From NCBI GenBank assembly GCA_973895155.1, contig OZ316892.1, forward strand, positions 26,102,001 through 26,166,000: 64,000 nt of DNA, given 5' to 3'. A model generated the notes under the pieces. That model had not been told where the DNA came from and ran no database searches. It was given only the letters and a program-made list of their open reading frames with translations. The first letter of the stretch is position 1. The number at the start of each line of letters is the position of its first letter. Below are positions 24,839-36,114 of the stretch, one piece after another. A program made the translations under genes and the position numbers. The DNA is from Marsupella aquatica (lineage: Eukaryota; Marchantiophyta).

Positions 24839-25893
24839 AGGAAGCTGTAATTTTGCGATGAGTTTCATTTCGGTCCTGCTCGCTGGGGGGTTCAAAGGGA
24901 AGTATATTTTGATTTCTTTGAGCCGAAGCAGCTGGACGCCATCTAGAGAATGCCATTTAGTCAGTTCACAGGGACGTCTACAACTAATCTGGTGCCTGGG
25001 CTTTGAATTGAGTAGTTAACCGGGTAAGAGCCTTCAAGCGCTGTGAAGACAATCTACGCTGGAATTTCTCCTTCAAAGCACATGCACCTTCATTGATTCA
25101 ATGCCACTAGAAGTGGTTCCAAAATAGCATGCAGCAGCTAGCAACGTAACTAGTTCTTGGTGGAGCTGCCAAATTGTGGAGGGTGCTTGTTGCAGAGTTG
25201 AGACTGTAATGTACGTTTTGCCATCAGTTCAGCAAGCCACAATAGACAGGCCTGAGATGATTACTGCCCCGAAGATAGGATTGCCTCCGAAAGTTCAAAT
25301 GATTTCCCGACATGTTTATATAAATCTGAAGTGTTTCACAGAGTCGCTAAGAGCTTGATTTGTTTGTCAATGATATATCTCGGATCATATTTGGGCATTG
25401 GTGTGTGGATATTGCACATTTTTTCCATGCTGCAAGTGAAATTTATGAATTAAATTATAGTGTAGGTTCCTTTCCCAACACAATTGAAAACAGAGCATCG
25501 TAAAATACCTCAGTTATCATCTGACAAATATCAAGTCTCTCAAAAAACTATTAAGTAGCTCCGATGTCACGTTATTGAGGTGGAGCAGGTCATTCTTATT
25601 ATCTGTCGTCTCAGGAGGTGGCAATTTCCTTTCTGCCTGTTTGCTGTACATTGAATGCTGATGTACCAAAGCAGAGTGCGTGTTCATAATCTTGCCAGTA
25701 TGTAAAGTATGAATCCTCTGGGAAAAGAGCAGAGAGGTTGGCCGGTACTGAAACTCATTGGATTTCATTGGATTGCGGAATATTCCTTCACAACTCCCAA
25801 TCTTCTCAGCTGTGCTTTGAGAAGCACTTGGTGAAGTTATTGCATTCTCTTGACAATCTGTTCCTCTTGTGGCTTATTACTCACCCCCCCAAT
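24839..25893. other. 3' flank of the receptor kinase and unannotated DNA
   Basis: The 3' untranslated region of the kinase gene must lie at the start. No other gene motif is seen. Confidence 0.4.
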
Positions 25894-27167
25894 CTCAATT
25901 AATAAGTATAGTGTCCCTCCCAAACAGTATATGGGTTTTAGTAACCTGTATTCCGCCAAAGACAGCTTTTCATTGGCTCACCATCTCCCAAAGTGGGTTA
26001 GCCCAGCCCACCGTTGGTCACTCGTAACCCTCGCTTTGCCTTGTAAAATTCCTTCCAATCTGCCCTTTTTGCCCATTTTGCTGCCTGTGTACGAGGTCCA
26101 CCGAGAAGTGCGTCAGAAGCACTTTGCGAGTCGATCTGTAAGCAAGTCTGTCCCACCGGGCCCGATCCCCCAAACCGATTTTATTTGGAGAAAACGAGCC
26201 ACTTGCTGCGCTGCCATCTCTCACTCGCTATATGGAATCACAGGGACCACTGCCCAGAACGTTTTGCACTCTGCGCCATCTCACAATTGACATTGAAGTG
26301 AGGCCAATTGAGCACTGCCATAATTCCCATTTGAGCTCGAAATTTGAGCTGGCGTCTGCAACTTGCAATTGCCTGCAATTTGTAAGAGGACTTTCAATGC
26401 CCTGCCACTTCTCAATTTTTAACTCTGCTTAATCTGAGCTTACGATTGAGTACTACCCGATTCAGCACTGCACGATATTTTGCTCATGATTTGCACTTGG
26501 AATTATTGAGCTCTCAATTTTAGGGAAGCATTCCAGCTCATGACTGTCATGGTCTCGATCCCAACTGCAGGCCCAACCTTGTTTGCAGCTTTTTTCTGTA
26601 AACAAACATTGATCTGCAGACAATTTTTGCAGACTTGATTTAAGTGATTCCACTTCATTGAAGCACTGCGCAATTGCATGCCATGTCAGTGCGCTTTTTT
26701 TCATTGACAAAAGCAATGTCATGACCTAGCAACCTTAATGGCAGTTTGTTGATGGACTGGTAAGACATTAGAAATTAATCTGTGGACTTTTCCTTTCGCT
26801 ACTTCTTCTCAGATTTTTATATGTACCTCCACTCTGCAATCTTTCTATTATTGAAACATCTGAGCATATTTGCTGCAATAAATAAATTAAACTAATTTTC
26901 TGCCATCCTTCCAGTTTGCACCTTGTACCCAAGCAGCAAACAACCAAAATGGGCAGATTGGAAGGATTGACTGGGGGCTGGATATATGGCCATCTCATCC
27001 GGGCTAGGAAGCGGGTAGCAAAAGCAGGTCAGGTGGAGAGTGACTGATGTGGGTTAGCCTAACCCACCTCGGGATATGGTGAGTCAATGAAAAGCTGTCT
27101 TGGGCAGGAATACAAGCTACGAAAGCCCCTATACTCACTGGGGGGCAGTATACTAATTAATTTAGTT
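25894..27167. mobile_element. Long-TIR (foldback or MULE-like) element without transposase
   Basis: The left arm, about 25894-26110, is repeated in inverted orientation at about 26920-27167. Matching blocks, left arm against the reverse of the right arm, include attaat(a/t)agtata, cctgtattcc / cttgtattcc, agacagcttttcattg(g/a)ct then caccat(c/a)tccc, tgggttagcc / tgggttaggc, and ccttccaatctgccc with gcccattttg. The arms extend at least 200 bp with indels. The middle 0.8 kb, rich in caattg and gcaattg words, has no transposase frame. Long arms resemble Mutator-like or foldback elements. I could not identify a target duplication. Confidence 0.65.
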
Positions 27168-27437
27168 TGAGGGATAAAAAGTTGTTTGTATATATGGTTC
27201 TAATTGTGTGGTGCCAAATTGCATTCTCCACCGTGCGTTTCCCATCATATTCCACAGCCCATGAAATATTTATTTTATATATTCCAGAGCATGCAGTCTC
27301 ATAGTCTGACCATATGTTTATGCTTGAAGACATAATGTCCTACATCTTTAGATGATTATAGGGTGTTACGGGATCCTCAACTAAATGACAGCGTGTTTGT
27401 ACAATTTCCCATGGCATAAGTTCTTGCAGGTTTTTTG

Positions 27438-27476
<39 letters not shown>

Positions 27477-27907
27477 TTTTGTTTTTAAATAGATAAATAA
27501 TAATTCAAAGCCGGGGGCAGCACCACCCACGCAAGAAAGAACAAGGAGAGACCCCAAGCCAAACGATCACCCCACCTAAAAGTGTGGATCTTGAACTCGA
27601 ATTTGTTTTTACTCGCCCGGGCTCGTATGTGGGCAGCTACGTACGGAGGCTCTTAATGAGCCTTGAGCTTGAGTTTTGTCGTGAAAAAGGTCTGCCATAA
27701 TCAAGGACACGTGAAGACTAGCAGTGAACTGTATAGAAACAATCTCATTCACCTACCTGGCATGGCCCATCACCATGGAAAAATAAATAGCATGGCACAT
27801 CACCATGGAACAAATAAAAATTAAATCATAATTCCCATGGAACAAATAAAAATTAAATCATAGTTTGGTTTATGTTGTGGTCAACTTGAACACTGGCCCC
27901 CAAACAA
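27168..27907. other. Unannotated stretch with a T/G-rich simple repeat
   Basis: No gene recognised. 27425-27487 is a low-complexity run of tttttgc and ttttg words. A 22-bp phrase, catggaacaaataaaaatta then aa, occurs twice between 27800 and 27860. Confidence 0.5.
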
Positions 27908-28680
27908 GGACTTAGCAGGACCTCTCTGGCATCTCCTAGACTTAACCAGACCCTTGTGAGTAATGAAACTGCTATATGGTGAATCCATCTTCCAGTATTT
28001 TGTCTTATTCAAACTTCTTTTCTTGTGTATTTAATTCAATATGTCTTACCAAGGTGCATCCCTTGTATACTTTAGATTTTGAATTTAATCTGGTACCCCT
28101 CTAAATTTTTCAATCTTTGCTATACTTTTGATCATCCACCCTTTAACAAAGCTCACAGGAGTTCTAGCCCTTAGTGAAGAAGAAATGATCTAATTAATGT
28201 GCACGCTTCATGTCTTTAAGTTCTACTCATGGTTTTGTGTCCTAAATTTATGGTTTTAATTCATTTGAGTGTCATTACCTAAGATAAATACATAAGTATC
28301 TTTACTGGTGTATAGTATGTGCAGAACCCAATACCATAGACTTAAATTTTTCTTGTTCATTATTACTTTTCTTTACATGTGTATTTTTGTTCTTGTACCG
28401 TATGTGCACAACTTTTCAATGTCACGCTTCCTAATCAATGTCCTATTTATATTTGCCACAAAAAAATATATCACCTATATTTCACTAAAAAACTTAAACT
28501 TTTTGCTAGAGGACAAAATAACTTTTCATGTTCCAAGATGAGTATGCTATAACCAGACCCTTGTGAGTAAAATGTCATCAACATCTGAGCAAAAAGGTAG
28601 GCACAGGGTCGTGTTAAGTCTTTTTGTCACACAGGGGTCCTATTAAGTCCTTTAGAACTTAGAGGGGTCCTGCTAAGTCT
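27908..28680. mobile_element. Possible TIR element with ggacttagcaggacc ends
   Basis: The left end ggacttagcaggacctctct matches the reverse of the right end (gacttagcaggacccctct). A second inverted block follows on each side (gacttaaccagacccttgtg against ggacttaataggacccctgtg). The inside is AT-rich without a recognisable protein. No clear target duplication, so the exact ends are uncertain. Confidence 0.5.
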
Positions 28681-28919
28681 TTTCCTGGCCCGGGCCCAAG
28701 CAGAGAGTAAAATATCAAACAAATAAAAAATAAATCATCATTTATGATAGTGTATATGTTCTGACAAACTTGGGCCAGAGCTAACAGTAGAATCCAGGAC
28801 TTACTGGTGACGGTAACTTCATGTCAAAAAGCATCAGCCGGATACATACAAGGAATAACACCCAGTACGTGAAAAAAAGAGCAGTTGGGTTTCTTGTGGT
28901 ATGAAAAACTAGCTCAATA

Positions 28920-29460
28920 CCCGTGCGTTGCACAAAAGAAGTCAAGTCGATCAAAATGTCGTTAAAAAAAAAGTCGTTTCAGAGGTCATTGAGAGAAAAT
29001 ATGTCATATCGCCAAGAGGTCGTGGAGAGAAAAGATGTCGTGACGGCCAAGAGGTCGTTGAGGAAAAAAGGTGTCGTGTCGGCCAAGAGGTCATTGAGAA
29101 AAAATGTGTCGTGTTGGCCAAGAAGTCGTTTGAGAAAAAATTTGTCATGTCGGCCAAGATGTCATTGAGAAAAAGATGTCATTGAGAGAAAAGATGTCGT
29201 GTCGGCCAAGACATTGTTGAGGGATAATACCCGTGCATTGCACAAAAGATGTCGTGTTGCTCAAGATATTGTTATGTGAAAGATGTTGTTAAGTAAAAAG
29301 AAATAATTTTGCCAAAGATGCCATTATGTGAAAGATGGTGATAAGAAAAAGGTGTCATTTTGCCAAAGATATCGTGAAGTAAAAGATGTTATAAGAAAAA
29401 AGGTGTCGTTTCACCCAAGTTGTCGTTATGGGAAAGATGTTATGAAGTAAAAAGTCAAGG
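28920..29460. repeat. Minisatellite of about 33 bp, gtcgttgagaaaaaatgtgtcgt
   Basis: Units of about 33 bp reading roughly gccaagaggtcgttgagaaa then aaagtgtcgtgtcg repeat at least seven times in 28950-29220. They continue in decayed form to 29460. The phrase aatacccgtgc(g/a)ttgcacaaaaga occurs at 28916 and again at 29226, as if the array expanded between two copies. Long frames through it are repeat artefacts. Confidence 0.8.
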
Positions 29461-29804
29461 AGAGAAGGAGCAAGTCTTTTTCTTTGTTTTGTTTTGTACC
29501 CAAAATGCCCTTGCATTTACTTACTAAACGCTATTGTTTGTGGAAAGATGTCAATGCATAACACATGAGGTTGTGATAAAGATGTAGTTGAGAAAAATTA
29601 CCATGTTGCTAAAGATAGCTTGAGTAAAAGATTTTGTTTGTTAGAAAGATCTCAGTGCATAAAAGATGTTGATGAGTCCCCCCCCCCCTTTGGTTCCCTC
29701 TCTTTTATTACTTTTTGGTCTCTTTTTCTCTCATTGATTAGATTATGCCCTACTTGATTGACTATGTGATATTTGCAATTAAACTACTGTCTATCATTAT
29801 GTAA

Positions 29805-29960
29805 CCCCTATGCATGGATGGTAGAGGGGGGAGCATGGTATTGCATAGATGGTAGAAGGAGTTAAGAGGTAGCATGGATGGTAGAGGGAGGGACATGGTA
29901 TAAAGTGGATAGTAGAGGGAAGATCATATAATTTGTATACATGGATGGTAAAGAGAATAC
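29805..29960. repeat. Minisatellite, catggatggtagagggag unit
   Basis: Four imperfect copies of (g)catggatggtagaggga with spacers of about 20-25 bp. Confidence 0.7.
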
Positions 29961-31048
29961 TTTGTCTTTTTCCTTCTAGTTTGGGGACACGTGCATTCAC
30001 TTTTCATTCACACTAAATATAATTCATTTGTTCTTTATTGCTTCCACTTTTTGTAGTTTCTGTTTTTTTCACCCCAAAAGCTACTCCAAATTTGAATGAC
30101 GACCACTGCATAAAAAGGCGCAACCTTATATTATAGTTATTGATGTGTTCAACCCGTGAGGACTTGCCATGTAGAACAGTACAACATATGTTGTTGCTTT
30201 TTTATGTGCAATTAGCTTGTGCAAGCCTATCAGACAGCCAAGAAGAAGTGGAAATCTCTTTGGGCTATCTTATCGCCCATCCCACAAGTCTTGTCATAGT
30301 TGCAACTCTGCTTATTGTAAATTGTGGCCTTGGACATCACAAAAGTGGGTTGTATATCCATTTGATATCCAGATTGTTAGTGTATAGAGATGTAGGTCAA
30401 ATTGACAAGCATAGGATATTGACTTCCATTTTGCATTAGATGTATATACTTAGGTTTAATGTCAATTTGATTGTGTATCCAATATTTAGGTGAATATTAT
30501 TGAGAGGTGTCATAAAAATGACATCAAACACATGTAGAAACTTGCACTAATATATTCTACATTAATTTAAAAATCATTCAAATCACCCCAAAACAGTTTT
30601 TTGTGATGAATGTCTCCCATCATGTGGATGCTATTAGGGCGAGAACTCCCCAGCCAACTTACACCCTGATTAGATACTTCTATACCTCAACTTCCCGTTT
30701 TTTGGAGCCCTTGGCCAGCAATGTATATGGTGATATTTTTTAGGCTTAAGCTTTGGTTATTGTTGTGGTGGTCAACAACTTTGACACCACCCCTGGTTAG
30801 TTTTGTGTATTTTGTGAGCCTCTTATGTTGACAAGTTAGACCATACAAGACTGGCTGACTGTGCTTTGATGGATATATAACTACATTAGTGGCAGTGGTT
30901 TGGCTTATCAAATTTGGCATTATTTTCTTTACTCCACCGTGGTCAACCTGTCAGTTTGGCATTTCTTATCAAAGTTAATGGATTAAAATGGATTCTATTG
31001 TACTATAGTTTTGAGGAAATTCAATCACTTAGATCTGACTCCATCATC
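29961..31048. other. Unannotated stretch upstream of the QCR8-like gene
   Basis: A 99-codon plus frame at 30140-30439 lacks a recognisable domain; I do not call it. The last 100-200 bases should contain the leader of the next gene. Confidence 0.4.
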
Positions 31049-31763
31049 ATGGGAAAGCTGAGTCCTTTCAAGCTTAAGGAGGTGGTGTATACATTGGCAT
31101 CAGACCAACATGAAATTATGAGAGGGTTGTGGAAGGGTGCTGGGTACAAGACAAGCAAGAGAATTCATGAGAATTGGGCCAGCATACTCACTCTTGTTGT
31201 CCCTGTTGTTGGCACCTATTGGTAATCTATCTCTCACACTCAATGTCTCTCTCCCTCATTGCATCTCCCAGTTTATATTTAGTTAGTTGTTTCTTCAATC
31301 TTCAATTCTCTTGGAGCACCCGGACATCTAGTTTCTTCTCTCTATCTCTCTCAACTTTTACATATAGATGTGCAATGCATCTCTGGAGAAGTGAAATTAA
31401 TGAATGCTTGATTGCTTTGTTTCAAATGAAGAGACTTACTAGTCAATTTCATAAACAAATCCAAATATTTCATCTCTTTTAACAAATCAGTTTGAGTTGT
31501 TTGACCATCATGTCTTGAAACTTACGTGAATGCACTTTCCTCAAACTTCTGTAATTAAAACTCAAAAGTGGAAGTAAATTGAATAACTAGGATAGTATAA
31601 ATCAAATGAAGCTTAACAATTGCCCTAAAATGTTGTCCTTGCACATTAGAGTGCCTGATCTTGTTTCTAGAATTCATGGGATTTCTAGTCATTTGGTGTG
31701 ATGCGATCTGCTAGGTATGCCGAGAACTATCGGGAGCAAGAAAAGCTACATCATCGCCATTAG
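31049..31763 (+). CDS. Cytochrome bc1 complex subunit 8 (QCR8), ubiquinone-binding
   Basis: Two exons, 31049-31221 and 31715-31763, join across a 493-bp GT-AG intron to a 73-residue protein, the usual length for plant QCR8 (about 72). The split codon TG|G gives Trp in VVPVVGTYWYAENY. Recognisable blocks are MGKLSPFKLKEVVYTL at the start, IMRGLWK, ENWASILTLVVPVVGTYW, which is the single membrane span at about residues 41-58, and REQEKLHHRH at the end. The protein is a small subunit of mitochondrial complex III in the inner membrane, beside cytochrome b. There is no cleavable presequence, as in relatives. The second exon holds only 16 codons. The frame is intact and the splice sites are standard, so I take it as functional. 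Confidence 0.85.
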
Positions 31764-33636
31764 GACATCTTCAGAGTTGTTATCAACATCTGCGCCTCAG
31801 ATTATCATGGATCTACTAAAACTCTATGTCCAGTAAACTAAAAATGTAAAGGATTCAATGTTTTGTTAAAACTTTCATAACCAACAGGTTTGTGAACATT
31901 GAACAAAAAACCAACCCGGCCATCCTTTAGACAATATATTAATCTTGTTGCTCATGCATGTGATTGATATAATATTCGATCCAAGACAGCTCCAGGAACT
32001 ATGTCTATGCCTCGCTCAACGTCAATGGGTTTCTTCACACACAAATATGATTGGGCATAGAAATTTAATTTATTTTGATTATAGTCTTCATGCCCCCTTC
32101 ATGCATGAGTATGGAAAGTTTACTAATTGTATAAAGTGATAAACATATCAATCTCACAAGCAAAAATGTTTAAGAACATCATTAGTTGTAAATTAGTTTG
32201 GAGAAGATAGGTTCCTCTCTTCAAAATAATGGATTAGGATTTACATGTGGTGATGGCAGATCAAGCTCCAGCAAGTGAATTAACAGCAATAGGGACTCAA
32301 ACGCATCACATACACATCATAAATGCTATTAGCTACCCAAATGACCCAGAGAAATGAATCCTCTAAAACCAAATCCTTTATTACATTGAAACACAGCATT
32401 TTGAAACCAATGTAAATTTGCAAAATATGCATGTAACCACACTTAGTATTCCTCTCAAGCAGCTGACAACAGGTGACATCTTTGGTACCAATGGCGTTCT
32501 GGCATTAACTGAGGAGCTTCCTGCACACCTGGTCTACAATCATCCCTGACCTATAGTCAGTCCCCTGCCCCATAAGTGATTTATTTACTCTAATAAAACA
32601 TGTCATGTACGTGTTATTTCAATGGGATTTTGCGCTTCTTACCGATAACTGTTCATGTACACTTGTGATCCATAGCCCAAAGGAAGAGCAACTCATAGCT
32701 CGAAGAAAGAGCAAGTTAGACAGTGTTGCAAGATTTGATGTGCACTTACATCATGCAAAGATTCTTAATGAAGTGCAGCACAAATGCTCATAACTATTGA
32801 TCTTATTCACAGAAAAGACTGCATGCTTTATATCCAGAACCAGTCACACAAAGATCGTAAATCAAGGACCCCCTGCCCTTGAACCAAGAGTTTAATTCCA
32901 ATAGCAAACCAAACAAAGGATGTGAAGATAACCTTAGTGCCAAACCTCCTTACACAAAGTAAAGACTGAGTAAAAGGCTAAAGTGGCCCTACAATTTAAC
33001 ATAGTCAAAACAGGGAAGTCATCAAGGCCAAACACTGGAGGATCGAACACCTTCATAACACTTATCAAGGTTGCACTTATAAAATTGGCTGGCATTGTTG
33101 CTAAGTCAGTTTCTGAACATTCTAAAATTCACTGTACTCAGTTTGGAAACACTCTTCAAGTAAAATCAGACTCCAAGAGCTGCAATGACAATCAATTCAC
33201 ACTGAAAATGAGGAGTGTTTGGGACATGCTGAGATCAATACATATTGAGATTGATGTCTAACAACCTCCCTACCACAACCTCGGAGATTCATGACATAAT
33301 TTGGAACAGTTTTTAAGTACATTGCCGCTAAAGATGTTTGAATTTACAATATTATCACAGTTTCCGTATATAGTTTCCCTGGTTATTTTGGTAAACTTGT
33401 CATCCATATGCAAAACCATGTCAATTTTATAAATACAAACAAAATAGTGACAGTATTGTCAATTAGAGCATCTTTAGCTTAAATTTGAAACTAGTGGAGT
33501 GATTGAATTTACACTACTTTGTTATTACCCACCTTCCTCAAATTCCCTGCCTATCCTACTGAGATGTTGCCTAAAAGATTCACTGACCACTTTGCCCTTG
33601 ATGGTAGTGCACCTGTTGTGGGCTGTCAATGCTCTC
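31764..33636. other. AT-rich non-coding stretch
   Basis: No gene recognised on either strand; frames up to 92 codons lack motifs. At about 33464 attagagcatcttta resembles the MITE end gagcatctcc but has no partner. Confidence 0.45.
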
Positions 33637-33752
33637 ACTTTTTCCACATTCCACTCACTTCTTTCCTCTAAGGTGCCAGTCTCCTCCATGATTTACTTTT
33701 TCCGCATTCCACTCACTTCTTTCCTCTAAGGTGCCAGTCTCCTCCATGATTT
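33637..33752. repeat. Near-perfect 58-bp tandem duplication
   Basis: actttttcc(a/g)cattccactc starts at 33637 and at 33695. The two 58-bp units differ at one position that I can see, so the duplication is recent. Confidence 0.85.
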
Positions 33753-34136
33753 CAGGAAACGAGAATTGTTTCTAGTGAGATTTAGTTCCTACGGGTAACC
33801 CGTAACTCTTGAAGGGGCAGTTGTTGTGTGCTGCGCGCATTACTTTCTTTGGATCTAAAGTTGGTGGTGAAGCTTCGTAGTTTCCTTTCATTGGTCCCTC
33901 ATGCACTTCCTTTTCTGAATGGACAGCACTTGCTGCCGCAGAGTCGCATCCCGAAAGATTCATAAATCAAATCGTTCCTTTCCTGTGCTCATCAGTTCCG
34001 ATTAGTGTTTACTTACAGGTTCATCCAAAAGGATAGACTCCCAAGGAGCAGTTTCTTAGAAGGGTCAAATTCTTGCCTAGAGGGATAGTCATAGGAAGTA
34101 CTCTGGAGCTTTCATTTTTTTAAATAGTAGGAGAGC

Positions 34137-34240
34137 ATGGACAGGTCCATTTGGGACATTCAGAAAGTGAGTCGAGGTTTGCGCGGAGTTCGGTTGTTTC
34201 TCGTTTTCAGCGGCATGACCTATTTCTACATAAATCTCAG
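34137..34240 (+). other. Possible first coding exon of an unidentified small protein
   Basis: From ATG at 34137 the frame reads MDRSIWDIQKVSRGLRGVRL and continues with a hydrophobic stretch (FLVFSGMTYFYINL) up to a good 5' splice site, ctcag|gtaccg. The 104-bp length leaves phase 2. I do not recognise the family and found no confident next exon. It may be part of a gene together with the exon-like piece at 34810-34926, but no join keeps the frame convincingly. Confidence 0.25.
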
Positions 34241-34809
34241 GTACCGATCTTTCTTTCTCTGTTGTTGGAATGTTGTTCGTAGTTGAGTACTCCGATGAAA
34301 CCTACAAGCCCTCATTTTAATGCGTTCCATGAAGTACACCGATGAAACCTACAAACCCTCATTTGAATGCGTTTCATCGATAACTAGAGAGAATGGTCTT
34401 GTTGTCCTGTATGCAGCACAAGACACGGAATATCAAGGAAAGCTAGTCCTTACAGTTTGTATCCTGCTGGAACGGACCTTCTCTTCGACGCCACTAAGGT
34501 GTGTTCTACAGAGCCTTTCGACTTTGCTTGTAGATGGGAAGCGTTGTGAATGGATGAACTGGGTAACATTGTTAGAGCATCACTCTGGCAATTATGAGAA
34601 GGGGTTCTCAAATTAAATTAATTTATGACAAATTCGTTTATAGCAAATTGTCATGCTCTCATGTAGGCAAAGGACAGAGTCACTGGGGTGGCATGTTCTA
34701 GGTGGTAAACCCAAACTCTGCTGTCTTAAATTCAAGGACCTTAATCTAAAATTTCAGACACTTGTCACTAATCTCAAATGGAGCATTTGTCCTTTTGGGT
34801 GTTTGTCAG

Positions 34810-34926
34810 TTGTATAAATCGGCCCTGGGTAATATATTTGAGGATGAGGACTGGGGCCCATTAGATTTTGGCATTATGTCAAAGCATTTCGAACGCCAAG
34901 GAAAATCTCCATATTCTTATCATTCT
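34810..34926 (+). other. Possible internal coding exon, unidentified
   Basis: Between tttgtcag and tct|gtaagt lies an open 39-codon piece. It contains EDEDWGPLDFGIMSKHFERQ followed by GKSPYSYHS. It looks protein-like and has splice sites on both sides, but I cannot name the family. It could be an exon of a small gene or a captured fragment. Confidence 0.3.
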
Positions 34927-36029
34927 GTAAGTTTTCCTCATTATCTCAGCTCCTATTCTTTCAAATTCTTCGTTTTCTTTGAAGCATGGCGGCACAAAAT
35001 GTGGAAAATAAGCCAGAGTCGAAACAAGCTGAAAAGAGGGCAAAGAATGGGGTCGGGGGAGGGGATGTTGTTAGGGAAAGTCTCCACTTCTCTTACAGAC
35101 AAGCTCTGCGGAGCAAAGATTCTGTTTAAGGCAGAAGAACTTTGTATTATTTGGACAGAGTCGAAGACGTAGAGACCATAATAAGCTATGCTGAACAGCT
35201 GAGTAGCGCTCGTTTAGACACCAATCAAGTGTTTTTGAAACCCTCAAAACTTGTGAGCTTGGTACCAGTGAATGAGTGAGCGACGAGAACTCACCACAAG
35301 CTTTGTTCGAGCTTTGAGATTTATTGTTCTAGCAGATTTGTGGGACACGGCAAACATGAGAGTTTTCATTGTTGTAAAGGACATCCTACTGCATTAAAGT
35401 CATACTATTGAATTTCACAAAGTTGGTCTGTCGATGTGCAGGCATACATGGTGCACCTCCTTTCCAATGGGAAGGTGACTGACTCCAACTTGTAGTTTCG
35501 CTAATTGTCGAAGCTTTAGGAAACATCATTGTACTTGGGCCTCCCATCTTTGCAGTCCAAATCCTGGGACTCTGGTTCCCTGTCATACGGAATACATTTC
35601 AGAGCTGAGAGAGCTGACTCAAATATTAGCAACGTAGCAGCTGCTCTGTCACTATCCTAATGTTGAGAATTTCTCCACCACTCGGTTCATAGGGAAGAAG
35701 TCCCCATTAAAAATTGAGAACGATGAAAACTGCCCAAACTTCTGTTAGTTCTCACATGTCTCTTCCGTGTTTGGCACATGTCCTCCTTGTTAATCATTTA
35801 CATGAATGCGGGAAGCATGCATCCTAGTTCTGACAGCATAATTGAGGCAACACATCATTCTGCATTTTTATGAGCGAATACCAGGTGTCTCATTGCTCTA
35901 CAACCTGGACACATTGCCAGGGCCTTTGCCATCACGCAGTTCTAGCTTTAGACACGTAGAATTGTTTGATCTGATCTTAATCTCGTTTTACAAAGGTCTT
36001 CACTCCGTGACGACCACGCTAGGTCTTTT
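34927..36029. other. Unannotated stretch; no gene recognised
   Basis: Short frames only. No repeat of note. Confidence 0.35.
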
Positions 36030-36114
36030 GGATCTCAAGTTGGTGGTGAAGCTCAGTGTAGGGTTTCGGACACATAAAGACCTGCTTTCGTAGGGTTTTT
36101 CGTGACTTGTTCGA

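Noticed and set aside
28923-29185. Two overlapping Lys/Arg-rich frames
   Set aside because: Both run through the 33-bp minisatellite and repeat with it.
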